From Gemmatimonadota bacterium (GTDB lineage Bacteria; Orphanbacterota; Orphanbacteria; Orphanbacterales; Orphanbacteraceae), in NCBI GenBank assembly GCA_020061515.1, contig JAGUYC010000005.1, positions 1-36,918 of the forward strand: 36,918 nucleotides of DNA, read 5' to 3'. Made by a program: the position numbers and the translations under genes. Each line of letters begins with the position of its first letter. Positions within the stretch are counted from its first letter, which is position 1. The notes beneath the pieces were generated by a model, which saw only the letters and a list, made by a program, of their open reading frames with translations, was not told the origin of the DNA and searched no databases. Shown piece after piece: positions 17,260-32,045 of this stretch.

Positions 17260-17886
17260 CTACTCCGCTTTCTCGAACGCCTGGAGCGCCTCGGCGGTGA
17301 AAACGACCCTGCCGACGCGGACGGCGTCGTACGTGTTCAGGTTGCCGACGGTCGTGACGGCGAGGCGCGGGAGATTCCGCACCGACTTGAAGACGTTCTC
17401 GTCGAACTGGGCGAGCACCAAGAGGCACTTCTCCCGGTCCTTCGCGACGCGTCTCCAAAAATCCGAGAACACCTTGCTCTTCGGCGCATCCATCCGAGGG
17501 CAAGCGTCGATCACGGTGATCGCGCCCCGTCCGGCTTTGTCCGAGAGAACCGAGAGGAGCGCCAAGCGACGGATCTTCTTCGGGATGCGCATCGTGTAGT
17601 CCCGCGGGCGCGGTCCGTGGCTCCGCCCGCCTCCGACCCAGAGAGGCGACGTCGACGTCCCCGCGCGCGCGCGCCCCGTCCCCTTCTGCCGCCACGGCTT
17701 CTTCCCGGATCCCGATACCTCGTGCCGCGTCTTGGTTGAGGACGTTCCCTGCCTCTGATTCGCCAGGAGGGCCTTCACCGCCTCGTAGACCGCCTGCTGC
17801 CTGGGCCGGACCGCGAAAGCGGAATTCGGGAGCGTAACCGTTCCCTTTTCCTGGCCCTCGAAAGTCTGGAGCATTGCTTCCGCCAT
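17260..17886 (-). CDS. rplD: 50S ribosomal protein L4
   Basis: L4 lines the tunnel constriction; in E. coli it also represses the S10 operon. The tunnel loop ([15 protein letters not shown]) and [10 protein letters not shown] are clear over 208 residues, so this is L4 and not L3. It starts only 11 nt after rpsJ. In nearly all bacteria rplC stands between these two, so its absence here is striking. Confidence 0.98.
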   Translation of the reverse strand: MAEAMLQTFEGQEKGTVTLPNSAFAVRPRQQAVYEAVKALLANQRQGTSSTKTRHEVSGSGKKPWRQKGTGRARAGTSTSPLWVGGGRSHGPRPRDYTMRIPKKIRRLALLSVLSDKAGRGAITVIDACPRMDAPKSKVFSDFWRRVAKDREKCLLVLAQFDENVFKSVRNLPRLAVTTVGNLNTYDAVRVGRVVFTAEALQAFEKAE

Positions 17887-17897
17887 GATTCGCTCCC

Positions 17898-18206
17898 TTA
17901 CACCTTGATCTCGATATCGACCCCGGCGGGAAGATCGAGCCGGCCCAACGCGTCGATCGTCTGCGGCGTGGAGTCGAAGATCTCGATCAGCCGCTTGTGC
18001 GTGCGGATCTCGAACTGTTCCCGCGATTTCTTGTCGATGTGCGGCGACCGGAGAACCGTGTAGATGGTCTTCTTCGTCGGGAGCGGAATCGGTCCCGAAA
18101 CCCGGGCGCCGGTTCTTCTCGCCGTCTGCACGATCTCGGCCGTCGACTTGTCGAGAACCTCGTGGTCGTAGGCGCGCAACCGAATGCGTATTCTCTGACC
18201 TGCCAC
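17898..18206 (-). CDS. rpsJ: 30S ribosomal protein S10
   Basis: S10 is in the head and doubles as NusE in antitermination complexes. [17 protein letters not shown] and [12 protein letters not shown] are diagnostic. I chose GTG at 18206, which gives 102 residues and has GGAGGTGA 5 nt upstream; the open frame reaches 18281 but the extra residues are unlike S10. A hairpin directly abuts this ribosome-binding site. The gene opens the S10-like set, 183 nt after fusA. Confidence 0.97.
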   Translation of the reverse strand: MAGQRIRIRLRAYDHEVLDKSTAEIVQTARRTGARVSGPIPLPTKKTIYTVLRSPHIDKKSREQFEIRTHKRLIEIFDSTPQTIDALGRLDLPAGVDIEIKV

Positions 18207-18218
18207 GTTCTTCACCTC

Positions 18219-18239
18219 CGCGGCGTCGGCTACGCCGCG
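18219..18239 (-). promoter_or_regulatory. Hairpin abutting the rpsJ ribosome-binding site
   Basis: On the minus strand CGCGGCGT and ACGCCGCG form an 8-bp perfect stem with a 5-nt loop. Its last base is the first G of the GGAGGTGA Shine-Dalgarno sequence. Its place just before the S10-like set suggests control of rpsJ translation, but no known leader class was recognised. Confidence 0.4.
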
Positions 18240-18389
18240 CCTACCGTATGCTCTCCCGAGGGGCGCCCGCCGCGCGGACACCGCGTCGCTTTTCGTTCAC
18301 GGTTCAAGAGACCGCGGGACGAGCCCGAAGCCCCGAGCCGATTCGCGCTCCTCGCCGCGTTCCCGTTCGTTCTTGCCGACTTCATCCGC

Positions 18390-20471
18390 CTAAAAACCCC
18401 TCATTCGGCTGATCAGCGCAGCCGCGATCCTCGACGGGATCTCCTCGTATCGCAGGAACTGCATCGTGTAGAGCGCGCGTCCCTGCGTCAGCGACCGGAT
18501 CGCCGTCGCGTAGCCGAACATCTCCACGAGCGGAACGATCGCCGTCACAATCTTCGCGTCCGCCCTCTGCGCGCTTCCGGAGATTTGCCCCCGCCGTCCG
18601 TTGATGTCGCCGATCACCGGCCCGAGGAACTCCTCCGGAACCACGACCTCGACCGTCATCATCGGCTCGAGCAGAATCGGATCCGCCTGCCGCACGGCGT
18701 CCTGGAGAGCCATCGACGCCGCGGTGCCGAAGGCCACGTCGGTCGAATCGACGTCGTGATACGATCCCCCGACGAGACGCGCGCGGATCCCGGTCATCTC
18801 GTAACCCGCCAAGACGCCGCTCCCCATCGCTCCCCGGAGGCCCTGCTCGATCGGTCCGAGGAACTGCCTCGGAATCACATCGGACGAGATGCCGTTTTCG
18901 AACTCGAATTGCGTCGCCACGTCGATCGGCGCGACCTCGAGGATCACGTGCGCGTACTGCCCGCGCCCGCCGCTCTGGCGAACGAACTCCATGTCCGAAC
19001 GGGCCGCGCCGCGGATCGTCTCCCGATACGCGACCTGCGGCTTGCCGATGTTCGCTCCCACCCCGAATTCGCGCGCCATTCGGGTCGTGATCACGTCGAG
19101 ATGAAGCTCCCCCATCCCGGAGATGATCGTCTGGCCGGTCTCTTCGTCGACCCGATAGCGGAAGGTCGGGTCCTCCTCGGCCATGCGCGCGAGCGACGAG
19201 GAGAGCTTCTCCTCGTCCGTCTTCGTCTTGGGTTCGATGGCGACAGAGATCACCGGATTCGGAAACGTCATCGACTCGAGCGCGATCGGATGCTTCAGGT
19301 CGCAGAGAGTATCCCCCGTGACCACGTTCTTCAGACCGACCGCCGCGACGATGTCGCCGGCGTAGATCTCGTCGATCTCGGTCTGCTTGTTCGCGTGCAT
19401 CTGAAGGATCCTTCCGATCCGCTCCTTGCGGCCCGTTCTCGGGTTCAGAACCACGTCCCCACTCTTCAGCGTCCCCGAGTACGCTCGGAGATACGAGAGC
19501 TTGCCGACGTAGTAATCGGCGCTGATCTTGAACGCGAGCGCGGAGAACGGCTCGCCGTCCGAGGCCCTCCGCGCCAGCGTCTTGTCGGTCGTCGGATGCG
19601 TCCCTTCGATCGGCGGGACGTCGGTCGGGGAGGGGAGATACTCCACGACCGCGTCGAGAAGTCTCTGGACTCCCTTGTTCCGGAGCGCCGACCCGCAAAG
19701 AACCGGCATGACGTGAACGCCGACCGTCGCCGCGCGGATCGCCCGCCGAACGTCCTCCTCGGACACGGGGCGCCCCTCGACGTACTTCTCGAGAAACGCG
19801 TCGTCGTACTCGGCGATCGCATCGAGAAGCTCCGCGCGCGCCTCCTGCGCTTCGGCGGCGAACTCCGCGGGGATCTCCTCCTCGCGGAACTGCGCGCCGA
19901 GCGACTCGTCGTCGTACACGACCATCTTCATGCGCACGAGGTCGATAAGACCCCGAAAGCGCTCTCCTTCCCCCGTCGGGATCTGGATTCGTACGGCATT
20001 CGCCCCGAGCTTCTCGCGCATCATGCGCACCACCCGGGAGAAGTCGGCTCCCAGCCGGTCCATCTTATTGATGAAGGCGAGCCGCGGAATGCGGTACTTG
20101 TCCGCCTGCCGCCACACGGTCTCCGACTGCGGCTCCACGCCGCCGACGGAGCAGAAGACCGCGACGGCTCCGTCCAAGACCCGGAGAGACCGCTCCACCT
20201 CGACCGTGAAGTCGACGTGCCCGGGCGTATCGATTATGTTAACCCTGCAGTCTTTCCAGAAGCAGGTCGTCGCGGCCGACGTAATGGTGATCCCGCGTTC
20301 CCGCTCCAGGTCCATCCAATCCATGACGGTCGTGCCGTCGTGCACCTCGCCCATCCGATGAACCCGGCCGGTGTAGTAGAGAATCCGCTCGGTGGTGGTC
20401 GTCTTCCCGGCATCGATATGCGCCATGATACCGATGTTGCGCACCTTCTCGAGCGCGTACTGACGACCCAT
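18390..20471 (-). CDS. fusA: Translation elongation factor G
   Basis: EF-G is the GTPase that drives translocation. The P-loop [11 protein letters not shown], switch [19 protein letters not shown] and N-K-M-D are intact, followed by domains II-V in a product of 693 residues. ATG at 20471 fits the usual start ([15 protein letters not shown]); a GTG at 20489 is less likely. No tuf gene follows it. A 181-nt spacer separates it from rpsG. Confidence 0.98.
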   Translation of the reverse strand: MGRQYALEKVRNIGIMAHIDAGKTTTTERILYYTGRVHRMGEVHDGTTVMDWMDLERERGITITSAATTCFWKDCRVNIIDTPGHVDFTVEVERSLRVLDGAVAVFCSVGGVEPQSETVWRQADKYRIPRLAFINKMDRLGADFSRVVRMMREKLGANAVRIQIPTGEGERFRGLIDLVRMKMVVYDDESLGAQFREEEIPAEFAAEAQEARAELLDAIAEYDDAFLEKYVEGRPVSEEDVRRAIRAATVGVHVMPVLCGSALRNKGVQRLLDAVVEYLPSPTDVPPIEGTHPTTDKTLARRASDGEPFSALAFKISADYYVGKLSYLRAYSGTLKSGDVVLNPRTGRKERIGRILQMHANKQTEIDEIYAGDIVAAVGLKNVVTGDTLCDLKHPIALESMTFPNPVISVAIEPKTKTDEEKLSSSLARMAEEDPTFRYRVDEETGQTIISGMGELHLDVITTRMAREFGVGANIGKPQVAYRETIRGAARSDMEFVRQSGGRGQYAHVILEVAPIDVATQFEFENGISSDVIPRQFLGPIEQGLRGAMGSGVLAGYEMTGIRARLVGGSYHDVDSTDVAFGTAASMALQDAVRQADPILLEPMMTVEVVVPEEFLGPVIGDINGRRGQISGSAQRADAKIVTAIVPLVEMFGYATAIRSLTQGRALYTMQFLRYEEIPSRIAAALISRMRGF

Positions 20472-20650
20472 GACGGACCTCTCGTTCACACATCACCCGC
20501 GACGCTCTCTTCGACCGTTCGTCGCGGCGGGATTCGCGCGACCTCGAACACGCGGTAGCGCTTGGCGTTTCAGGAAGTAGGAGGATTCTCGTAACTCTTG
20601 TCAGACCCAATTCGTCATCCCACGACTGGTTGGGAACGGTTACGCTTGGA

Positions 20651-20667
20651 CACTACCAACGGTAGTG
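20651..20667 (-). promoter_or_regulatory. Hairpin over the end of rpsG
   Basis: CACTACC and GGTAGTG pair over 7 bp with a 3-nt loop. The stem covers the last codons and the TAG of rpsG, ahead of a 181-nt spacer before fusA. It could influence termination, mRNA processing or coupling to fusA. Confidence 0.35.
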
Positions 20668-21123
20668 GGCGAAAGCCTTGTTCGCTTCCGCCATCTTGTG
20701 CGTGTCCTCTCTCTTCTTGATCGTGCCCCCTTCTTTTTTCGAAGCGGCCACAAGCTCCGCGGCCAATTTCTCCTCCATCGACTTCTCCGAGCGGGCCGTG
20801 GAGTAGTCGATGATCCAGCGAATCGCGAGGGACGTCCGCCGTTCCGGGCGGACCTCGACGGGAACCTGATACGTTGCGCCGCCGACCCTGCGGGACTTCA
20901 CCTCGAGAACAGGCTTCGCGTTGGAGATCGCCTGCTTGAAGACCGTGATGCCCGGCTGGCCGGTCTTCTGCTCGATGATATCCATCGCCCGATAGAACAC
21001 TCTCTCCGCCGTGCTCCTCTTGCCGCGGCTCATGAGCGAGCTAACGAACTTGGTCACGAGAAGGCTTCCGTGAACCGGATCCGGCAAGGGATTGCTGCGC
21101 GGAACGTATTTCTTCCTCGGCAT
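20653..21123 (-). CDS. rpsG: 30S ribosomal protein S7
   Basis: S7 is the primary head assembler and lies by the E-site t[11 protein letters not shown] near the start, [25 protein letters not shown] and the end A-F-A-H-Y-R-W are diagnostic. Length is 156 residues. It begins 5 nt after rpsL; its own ribosome-binding site is weak, so coupling to rpsL is likely. S7 represses the str operon in E. coli. Confidence 0.98.
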   Translation of the reverse strand: MPRKKYVPRSNPLPDPVHGSLLVTKFVSSLMSRGKRSTAERVFYRAMDIIEQKTGQPGITVFKQAISNAKPVLEVKSRRVGGATYQVPVEVRPERRTSLAIRWIIDYSTARSEKSMEEKLAAELVAASKKEGGTIKKREDTHKMAEANKAFAHYRW

Positions 21124-21128
21124 GGTTT

Positions 21129-21503
21129 CTACTTCTTCGGTCTCCGCGTTCCGTACTTGGAACGGCTCTGTGTTCGTCCCTCTACCCCGGAGGCGTCGAG
21201 CGCCCCGCGGACGATGTGATAACGAACTCCGGGAAGGTCTTTCACCCTGCCCCCTCTCACGAGAACGAGGGAGTGCTCCTGCAAGTTGTGCCCTTCCCCG
21301 GGGATGTAGCTCGTCACCTCGATTCCGTTTTGAAGCCGCACACGAGCCACCTTCCTGAGCGCCGAGTTCGGCTTCTTCGGGGAGGTCGTGTACACGCGAA
21401 TGCAGACCCCGCGCTTCTGCGGAGAGCTCTGCAGCGCCGGCGCTTTCGTCTTCCTTTTCAAGACCTTGCGGCCCTTGCGGACCAGCTGATTGATCGTGGG
21501 CAA
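21129..21503 (-). CDS. rpsL: 30S ribosomal protein S12
   Basis: S12 is at the decoding centre. [25 protein letters not shown] and [13 protein letters not shown] are intact, so the lysines linked to streptomycin sensitivity are kept. Length is 124 residues. The start is TTG with GGAGG 8 nt upstream, unusual for this gene. It follows rpoC by 67 nt; no separate promoter was recognised there. Confidence 0.98.
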   Translation of the reverse strand: MPTINQLVRKGRKVLKRKTKAPALQSSPQKRGVCIRVYTTSPKKPNSALRKVARVRLQNGIEVTSYIPGEGHNLQEHSLVLVRGGRVKDLPGVRYHIVRGALDASGVEGRTQSRSKYGTRRPKK

Positions 21504-21570
21504 AAAGGCACCCTCCGAGACGGAACCCGTTTCAGTTCATAGGCATAGAACTGCTATTGTCTCCGCCTTT

Positions 21571-25695
<4,125 letters not shown>

Positions 25696-25751
25696 CTGAG
25701 TGACCCCCTAGGCGGCAACGCCGCCCCTCGCGAGCGCCGACTCGCGAATGG

Positions 25752-28700
25752 TTACTCGGTTTTCTGCTGCTCGAGATAAATATCGAGACCCAACGACTGG
25801 AGCTCCTTCACGAGCACGTTGAACGACTCGGGAATGCCAGGTTGGGGCGGGTTTTCCCCCTTCACGATCGCTTCATACACTTTGGATCGGCCCACGACGT
25901 CGTCTGACTTCACGGTCAACAGCTCCTGCAACGTATAGGCCGCGCCGTACGCCTCGAGCGCCCACACCTCCATTTCCCCGAATCGCTGGCCGCCGAACTG
26001 CGCCTTGCCGCCGAGCGGCTGCTGCGTCACGAGCGAGTAAGGGCCGATCGAGCGCGCGTGGATCTTGTCGTCGACCAGGTGGGAGAGCTTCAGCATGTAG
26101 ATGTATCCCACCGTCACCTCGTGCTTGAGCGGTTCTCCCGTGCGGCCGTCGTACAGAACCGACTTCCCGCTTTCCGGAAGACCGGCCTCGCGAAGCTTCT
26201 CCTTGATTTCGTCGATCGTGGCGCCGTCGAACACCGGCGAAGCGGCGCAAAGGCCGAGAGCCTTGCACGCCCAGCCGAGGTGCGTCTCGAGGATCTGCCC
26301 AAGGTTCATTCGCGAAGGAACTCCGAGCGGATTCAGCACGATCTCGACCGGGGTTCCGTCCGCGAGGAAGGGCATGTCCTCCTCCGGAAGGACCTTCGCG
26401 ACAACCCCCTTGTTTCCGTGGCGGCCGGCCATCTTGTCGCCGACGGAGATCTTGCGTTTCTTCGCCACGTACACCTTCACGAGCTTCACGACTCCGGGGG
26501 CGAGCTCGTCGCCGCGCGAGAGCCGTTCGAGCTCGCGGAGCAGCTCGCGCTCCTTCTTGTCGATGGAGGCTTCCGCCGCGGTCTGGAGCGAGCGCACCTT
26601 GTTATTCGTGCGCGTATCGTCGGTCACGGGTTCGTTCGGATCGACCTTGTCGAAGGAGATCTCCTCGAAGAGGCGCTCGTTCCACTTGCGGCCGGCCCGT
26701 ATGTGCTCGTCGGTCCCCCGGTAGTAGAAACGCGCCGTCGTCTTGTCGAGAAGGACGTCGCGGATCCGCTCGTCCCGAACGTCGCGGATTCCCTTGATCT
26801 CCTTGTTGATGCGGCGCTTGATCTCCGCCGCCTTCTTCTTCTCCTCCTGTTTCGCCCTCTCGTCACGCTCTTTGCGCGAGAACACCTTGACGTCGATCAC
26901 GACGCCGTCCATCCCCGGCGGAGCCTTGAGGGACGCGTCGCGAACGTCGCCCGCCTTCTCGCCGAAGATCGCCCGCAGGAGACGCTCCTCCGGGGAGAGC
27001 TCCGTCTCCCCCTTGGGAGTCACTTTTCCGACGAGGATGTCGCCCGCGCGGACGTGAGCGCCGACTCGGACGATCCCGTCCTCGTCGAGGTTCTTCACCG
27101 CCTCTTCCCCCACGTTCGGGATCTCGCGGGTGATCTCCTCGACGCCGCGCTTCGTGTCGCGAACCTGAAGCTCGAACTCCTCGATGTGGATCGAGGTGAA
27201 TCGGTCCTCCTTGACGACCCTCTCGCTGATGAGGATCGCGTCCTCGAAGTTGTATCCGCTCCACGGCATGAAGGCGACGAGCACATTCGCCCCGAGGGCG
27301 AGCTCCCCGTTCTGCGTGGCCGGCCCGTCTGCGATCACGTCGCCGGCTTCCACGCGGTCGCCGATCCGGACGAGAGGCTTCTGCGTCACGCACGTGTCCT
27401 GGTTCGAGCGGCGGAACTTGATCAGCTTGTGGATCTCCAGCCCCTCGAAGCCGGTGAGATCGATCTCGCGCCCCTTCGAGTAGTTGATCACGATCGAATC
27501 CGCCGAAACGTTTTCTATCGTTCCCGAGTGCTTCGCGGTCACGAGAACGCCCGAATCGAACGCCACGCGCCGTTCGAGCCCCGTTCCGACGAGAGGCGTC
27601 TCGGGCCGGAGAAGCGGCACGGACTGGCGCTGCATGTTCGAGCCCATGAGCGCGCGGTTGGCGTCGTCGTTCTCGAGGAAGGGGATCAGCGCCGCGGCCG
27701 CGCTCACGATCTGCATCGGCGAAACGTCCATGTACTCGACCTGCTCGCGATCCACCACCGGATAATCGCTCCAGAACCTCGCGGTCAGCCGCTCCGGAAT
27801 GATCCGGCCGTTCGAATCGAGCGGCGTGTTCGCCTGGACGACCCTGCGGTCGTCCTCCTGGTCCGCGGAGAGATACTCGATCTCATCGGTCGCTCTCCCG
27901 TTCACGACCTTCCGGTACGGCGTCTCGAGGAACCCATAGTCGTTGACGCGCGCGTAAGTCGAGAGGGAGCTGATGAGGCCGATGTTCGGTCCTTCCGGCG
28001 TCTCGATCGGGCAGATGCGCCCGTAGTGCGTGTAGTGGACGTCCCGCACCTCGAATCCCGCGCGCTCACGCGTGAGACCGCCGGGTCCCAGCGCCGAGAG
28101 CCGCCGCTTGTGCGTCAACTCGGCGAGAGGATTCGTTTGATCCATGAACTGTGAAAGTTGCGAGCTTCCGAAGAACGTCTTGATCACCGCGGAAATCGTC
28201 CGGGCGTTGATGAGATCGTATGGAGCGATGTTCTCGGTGTCTCCCAGGCTCATCCTCTCCTTGATGATCCGCGCCATGCGGGAGAGGCCGATCGAGAACT
28301 GAATCGCGAGGAGCTCGCCGACCGACCGAAGCCTGCGGTTCCCGAGATGGTCGATGTCGTCCGGTTCGTCCTTGCCGGCCCGCCGGCGGAGAAGCTGATC
28401 GACGACCTGAACAAAATCCTCTTTGGTCAGCGTGGTCTCATGGTCCGGGACTTTCAGCCCGAGACGCCGATTCATTTTGTATCGGCCGACGGGGGCGAGA
28501 TCATAGCGTCTCGCGTTGAAGAACAGCCGGTCGAGCAGGGAGCGTGCCGTGTCGATGCTCGGCGGATCGCCGGGACGAAGCAGGTTGTAGATGCGCTTCA
28601 GCGCCTCTTCCTCGCCGCTGGTCGTATCCTTCGCCAGCGTGTTCCGAATCACCTGCGCGTCCTTCTCCTCGTCCGGAACGAGAAGTCGCACATTGCCGAC

Positions 28701-29534
28701 CTTCGCCTCGCGCATCCTCTCGAGAAGCTGGAGGGTGATCTCCTCGTTCACCTGGGCGAGAACCTCTCCGGTCCCCGACCTCTCATCCACGACGTCGGAC
28801 GCGAGGATGCGCCCAACCAGCTCGTCCTTCTTCCGATACGAGCTGAAGTGGATCTCCTCGATCTCATAGAAGAGCTCGAGGATGGAGGCGTCGGACGAAT
28901 AACCCAGCGACCGCAGGAGAATCGTCACCGGCAGCTTCCGCTTCCGGTCGATGTGGGCATACATGATGTCGTTGATGTCCGTCGTGAACTCGACCCACGA
29001 CCCGCGGTAGGGGATGATCCTGGCCGCGAAGAGCCGCTTGCCGTTCGGATGCGTCTCCTCGTCGAAGAAGACGCCGGGCGAACGGTGAAGCTGGCTCACG
29101 ATCACCCGCTCGGCGCCGTTGATGATGAACGTCCCCTTGTCCGTGATGATGGGGAGCTCGCCCAGATAGACTTCCTGCTCGATGACCTCCTTGACCTTCT
29201 TTTCTCCGTCCACCGTCTCCTTGACGATGAGGCGGAGAGTCGCCTTCAGAGGCGCCGCGAACGTGACATCCCGTTCCTGGCATTCCTCGACGTCGTACTT
29301 CGGTTCCCCGAGTCCGTATGAGACGAACTCGAGGCTGAAGTTCCCGCGCGCATCCGCGATCGGAAAGATCTCGTTGAACACGGCCTGCAGACCCTGATTC
29401 TTGCGCTTGTCGGGCGGCGTATCGAATTGCAGGAACCAGTCGAAAGACCGGAGCTGCACATCGAGAAGGTTGGGGATGTCCATGACGGCGGGGTTCTTGG
29501 AGAAGCTCAACCTCTCGACCCAATGGATAGCCAA
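25752..29534 (-). CDS. rpoB: DNA-directed RNA polymerase beta subunit
   Basis: Beta forms one pincer and half of the active-site cleft. The family start (E-R-L-S-F-S-K...[12 protein letters not shown]) begins close to TTG at 29534, which has GGGGAG 8 nt upstream and gives 1260 residues; the frame stays open to GTG at 29627, but those residues are unlike beta and cover a palindrome. The rifampicin pocket ([13 protein letters not shown] and [13 protein letters not shown]) keeps the usual sensitive residues. The end [18 protein letters not shown] is conserved. Confidence 0.98.
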   Translation of the reverse strand: MAIHWVERLSFSKNPAVMDIPNLLDVQLRSFDWFLQFDTPPDKRKNQGLQAVFNEIFPIADARGNFSLEFVSYGLGEPKYDVEECQERDVTFAAPLKATLRLIVKETVDGEKKVKEVIEQEVYLGELPIITDKGTFIINGAERVIVSQLHRSPGVFFDEETHPNGKRLFAARIIPYRGSWVEFTTDINDIMYAHIDRKRKLPVTILLRSLGYSSDASILELFYEIEEIHFSSYRKKDELVGRILASDVVDERSGTGEVLAQVNEEITLQLLERMREAKVGNVRLLVPDEEKDAQVIRNTLAKDTTSGEEEALKRIYNLLRPGDPPSIDTARSLLDRLFFNARRYDLAPVGRYKMNRRLGLKVPDHETTLTKEDFVQVVDQLLRRRAGKDEPDDIDHLGNRRLRSVGELLAIQFSIGLSRMARIIKERMSLGDTENIAPYDLINARTISAVIKTFFGSSQLSQFMDQTNPLAELTHKRRLSALGPGGLTRERAGFEVRDVHYTHYGRICPIETPEGPNIGLISSLSTYARVNDYGFLETPYRKVVNGRATDEIEYLSADQEDDRRVVQANTPLDSNGRIIPERLTARFWSDYPVVDREQVEYMDVSPMQIVSAAAALIPFLENDDANRALMGSNMQRQSVPLLRPETPLVGTGLERRVAFDSGVLVTAKHSGTIENVSADSIVINYSKGREIDLTGFEGLEIHKLIKFRRSNQDTCVTQKPLVRIGDRVEAGDVIADGPATQNGELALGANVLVAFMPWSGYNFEDAILISERVVKEDRFTSIHIEEFELQVRDTKRGVEEITREIPNVGEEAVKNLDEDGIVRVGAHVRAGDILVGKVTPKGETELSPEERLLRAIFGEKAGDVRDASLKAPPGMDGVVIDVKVFSRKERDERAKQEEKKKAAEIKRRINKEIKGIRDVRDERIRDVLLDKTTARFYYRGTDEHIRAGRKWNERLFEEISFDKVDPNEPVTDDTRTNNKVRSLQTAAEASIDKKERELLRELERLSRGDELAPGVVKLVKVYVAKKRKISVGDKMAGRHGNKGVVAKVLPEEDMPFLADGTPVEIVLNPLGVPSRMNLGQILETHLGWACKALGLCAASPVFDGATIDEIKEKLREAGLPESGKSVLYDGRTGEPLKHEVTVGYIYMLKLSHLVDDKIHARSIGPYSLVTQQPLGGKAQFGGQRFGEMEVWALEAYGAAYTLQELLTVKSDDVVGRSKVYEAIVKGENPPQPGIPESFNVLVKELQSLGLDIYLEQQKTE

Positions 29535-29580
29535 TCTTCCATCTCCCCTATGAACGGACGACTCGGCCGCGCGCGGATCC

Positions 29581-29599
29581 GGAAGGCGATTCGCCTTCC
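29581..29599 (-). promoter_or_regulatory. Palindromic hairpin between rplL and rpoB
   Basis: The 19-nt sequence is a near-perfect palindrome (GGAAGGCGA, one base, TCGCCTTCC), giving a 7-bp stem with 5-nt loop or more. In E. coli the rplL-rpoB spacer holds an attenuator and an RNase III site that lower rpoBC expression; this may be a counterpart. No U-run follows. Confidence 0.4.
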
Positions 29600-29652
29600 G
29601 AACCCGGCGCGGCATCGGGCGGAACACCTTTCACGATTCAAGCGAACGCGGC

Positions 29653-30081
29653 TTACTTCACCTCGACCTGGCCGCCCGCTTCCTCGATCTTGGCCTTGAT
29701 GTCCGCGGCCTCTTCCTTGTTCACCCCCTCCTTGATCGGCCTGGGGGTGTTGTCCACGAGGTCTTTCGCTTCCTTCAGACCGAGGCCCGTGATCGCGCGC
29801 ACGACCTTAAGGACCTGAATCTTCTTGTCCCCCGCCGCCGTGAGGATCACGGCGAACTCGGTCTGCTCCTCGGCCGCGGCGGCTTCGCCGCCCGCGGGCA
29901 TCATCCCGCCCATCGGCATCGCCATCGCCTGGGGCGCCGCCGACACGCCGAACCGATCCTCGAGCGCCTTCACGAGCTCGGCCGCCTCCAGGACGGTGAG
30001 CTTCTCGATCGCTGAAACCACCTCCGCGATCTTGGGCGAGACATCGACGGCCGCCTTGGTGGCCGTATCCTCGTTCGTCAT
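29653..30081 (-). CDS. rplL: 50S ribosomal protein L7/L12
   Basis: This stalk protein recruits translation GTPases. The N-terminal dimerising helices (residues about 15-50, [16 protein letters not shown]) are joined by a Met/Ala/Gly hinge to the C-terminal domain, with [11 protein letters not shown] and K-E-E-A at the factor-binding face. At 142 residues it is a little long because of its hinge and N-terminal tail. ATG at 30081 has GGGAGGT 7 nt upstream. A long structured spacer precedes it. Confidence 0.98.
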   Translation of the reverse strand: MTNEDTATKAAVDVSPKIAEVVSAIEKLTVLEAAELVKALEDRFGVSAAPQAMAMPMGGMMPAGGEAAAAEEQTEFAVILTAAGDKKIQVLKVVRAITGLGLKEAKDLVDNTPRPIKEGVNKEEAADIKAKIEEAGGQVEVK

Positions 30082-30137
30082 GATGTGTACCTCCCGATCT
30101 TGAGAGAGCAGGGAATCCCGCCCTTCAGGTTCCTCGC

Positions 30138-30163
30138 GGAGCGCGCGCGCGCGGCCGCGCTCC
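30138..30163 (-). promoter_or_regulatory. Strong GC hairpin upstream of rplL
   Basis: GGAGCGCG and CGCGCTCC pair perfectly around a CG-rich centre that can extend the stem. It lies 56 nt upstream of the rplL start, inside the unusually long rplJ-rplL spacer. Confidence 0.4.
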
Positions 30164-30210
30164 CCGGTGTTTCCACGCCTTTCCGATCGCCTCGCCGGCC
30201 GTCCGGCCGT

Positions 30211-30248
30211 GGCGATCCATCTATGGACCGAACCGGCGGTGGATCGCC
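30211..30248 (-). promoter_or_regulatory. Hairpin just after rplJ
   Basis: GGCGATCCA and TGGATCGCC form a perfect 9-bp stem with a 20-nt loop, 5 nt after the rplJ stop. With the second hairpin it could act as a partial terminator, a processing site or an mRNA stabiliser that sets the high L12:L10 ratio. Confidence 0.45.
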
Positions 30249-30253
30249 CGAGA

Positions 30254-30787
30254 CTACGACCCGCCGCCCTCCTTCTTCTTCCGGATTTCGTCGGTCGCGA
30301 CCGCGAGCGAGGTCATCACCGCCCGGATCGTTCCCGCGATCCCCTGCGCGGGCGCGTTCACGAGTCCCATGATCTGCGCGACGAGCACCGGCTTCGGCGG
30401 CAGATTGGCGAACCTCCGGATCTCATCCGCGGTAAGAACGGCTCCGCCGACGAACCCGCCCTTCACCACGGGGATGTTGTTGTTCGCCTTCGCGAAGTCC
30501 ATGAGGATCTTCGCCGGCGAGACCGGATCGGCGATCGCCAGCGCCCAACCGGTCGGCCCGCGATCCAGGAAGCGTCCGAGCCCCTCCATGTTCATGTCGC
30601 GCGCGGCGATGCGGCCCAGCGTGTTCTTGATGACGAAGAACTCGCTGCCGCTCTTGCGGAACTCGCGGCGAAGACGGCTGACGCCGTCGACGTTCAGGCC
30701 GGTGAAATCGGCGAGGACGACCGCCTGCGCGTTCTCCAACTTCTTCCTGAGGGTCGCGACCGATTCAACTTTTCTTGGTGTCGGCAT
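30254..30787 (-). CDS. rplJ: 50S ribosomal protein L10
   Basis: L10 anchors the L12 dimers to the stalk base. [26 protein letters not shown] and the C-terminal helix that binds L12 are present in 177 residues. It starts 21 nt after rplA, too short a gap for the L10 leader seen in many bacteria, and is followed by a 172-nt spacer with two hairpins. Confidence 0.97.
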   Translation of the reverse strand: MPTPRKVESVATLRKKLENAQAVVLADFTGLNVDGVSRLRREFRKSGSEFFVIKNTLGRIAARDMNMEGLGRFLDRGPTGWALAIADPVSPAKILMDFAKANNNIPVVKGGFVGGAVLTADEIRRFANLPPKPVLVAQIMGLVNAPAQGIAGTIRAVMTSLAVATDEIRKKKEGGGS

Positions 30788-30808
30788 GGTTGCAGATCCC
30801 TCCCCCGA

Positions 30809-31507
30809 TCATCCGCGCAGGAGCTCGGCCTGGACGTCGATGCGCACGCCCGGCCCCATCGTGGACGAAATCGTGAGGCCCTTCCAATACGTCCCCTTCG
30901 CGGAGGACGGCTTGGACCGCTGGATTTCCGTGATCACGGTCCGGATGTTCTCCGCGAGCTGGTCCTTGCCGAACGAGACCTTCCCGACCGGCACGTGGAT
31001 GTTCCCCGTCTTGTCGGTGCGGTACTGAATGCGCCCGGCCTTCACTTCGCGCACCGCCCGCCCGACATCGAACGTCACGGTTCCGCTCTTGGGGTTGGGC
31101 ATCAGGCCGCGCGGCCCGAGAATCTTCCCGAGCTTCCCCACTTCCTTCATCATGTCGGGCGTCGCGATCATCGCGTCGAACTCGGTCCATCCGCCTTGGA
31201 TCTTCTCCACATAGTCGGCGGAACCGACGAAATCGGCTCCCGCCTCCGCGGCTTCTTTTTCCTTCTCGCCCTTCGCGATGACGAGCACGCGAACGCTCTT
31301 CCCCGTTCCGTGCGGCAGGACGATCGTCCCGCGGATCTGTTGCTCGGAGTGGCGGGGATCGACGCCGAGATTCGCCGCGAGCTCGACCGTCTCGTCGAAC
31401 TTCGCGCTCGCCCCTCCCTTCACCAGGTCGATCGCGGAATCCAGCGGATACCGGGTCATCCGGTCCACCTTCTCGCTTGCGGCCCGATAGCGCTTCCCAA
31501 CTTTCAT
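30809..31507 (-). CDS. rplA: 50S ribosomal protein L1
   Basis: L1 forms the mobile stalk that moves with the deacylated t[33 protein letters not shown] and the end M-G-P-G-V-R-I-D are diagnostic over 232 residues. It follows rplK by 66 nt. L1 represses its own operon in E. coli; no target site was identified by eye. Confidence 0.98.
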   Translation of the reverse strand: MKVGKRYRAASEKVDRMTRYPLDSAIDLVKGGASAKFDETVELAANLGVDPRHSEQQIRGTIVLPHGTGKSVRVLVIAKGEKEKEAAEAGADFVGSADYVEKIQGGWTEFDAMIATPDMMKEVGKLGKILGPRGLMPNPKSGTVTFDVGRAVREVKAGRIQYRTDKTGNIHVPVGKVSFGKDQLAENIRTVITEIQRSKPSSAKGTYWKGLTISSTMGPGVRIDVQAELLRG

Positions 31508-31573
31508 CTGTGCACCTCTGATCTCCCGCCCGGTTGAGGCCGACGTCCGGAAATCGCACCTGCGATCCGGAGA

Positions 31574-32011
31574 CTAGCCCTCAACATCGATTCCCATGCT
31601 GCGGGCGGTCCCTTCGATCATGCGCATGGCCATTTCGGTATCGTTGGCGTTCAGGTCCTCTTTCTTGAGATCGGCGATCTCGCGGACCTGCTTCTTCGTT
31701 ACCTTTCCCACCTTGTTGCGGTTCGGCTCGCCGGACGCCTTCGGAATTCCGGCCGCCCTTTTCAAGAGAACCGCCGCGGGCGGGGACTTCGTGATGAAGG
31801 TGAACGACCGGTCCGCGTACACGGTGATGACCGCGGGAATGATGAGTCCCTGGTCCTTCTGCGTGCGCGCGTTGAAGGCCTTGCAGAACTCCATGATGTT
31901 GACGCCCTGCTGGCCGAGAGCCGGTCCGACCGGTGGAGCCGGAGTCGCGTTGCCGGCCGGAATCTGCAGCTTGACCATCGCCTGTACTTTTTTCTTCTTC
32001 GGTGCGGCCAT
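31574..32011 (-). CDS. rplK: 50S ribosomal protein L11
   Basis: L11 sits at the GTPase-associated centre. [21 protein letters not shown] in the N-terminal domain and [13 protein letters not shown] in the C-terminal domain are canonical. Length is 145 residues. The segment is joined to rplA as usual and lies 34 nt after nusG. Confidence 0.98.
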   Translation of the reverse strand: MAAPKKKKVQAMVKLQIPAGNATPAPPVGPALGQQGVNIMEFCKAFNARTQKDQGLIIPAVITVYADRSFTFITKSPPAAVLLKRAAGIPKASGEPNRNKVGKVTKKQVREIADLKKEDLNANDTEMAMRMIEGTARSMGIDVEG

Positions 32012-32045
32012 TGTTTTTTCCCGCGCTCGAGGGCGCTCCCGCGCC

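Noticed and set aside
17800-18210. A hidden rplC in another frame near rpsJ-rplD
   Set aside because: All sequence there is taken up by rpsJ and rplD with 11 nt between them; no L3 motif was seen in any frame.
17997-20558. 853-codon plus-strand open frame across fusA and rpsJ
   Set aside because: Antisense shadow of clearly conserved genes; composition is that of reversed GC-rich codons.
26058-28154. 698-codon plus-strand open frame inside rpoB
   Set aside because: Antisense of rpoB, rich in Arg, Asp, His and Leu as expected from the GC-rich complement; no own start signal or family.
29535-29627. N-terminal extension of rpoB to GTG at 29627
   Set aside because: The additional residues are unlike beta subunits, contain the palindrome, and the downstream TTG has a better ribosome-binding site.
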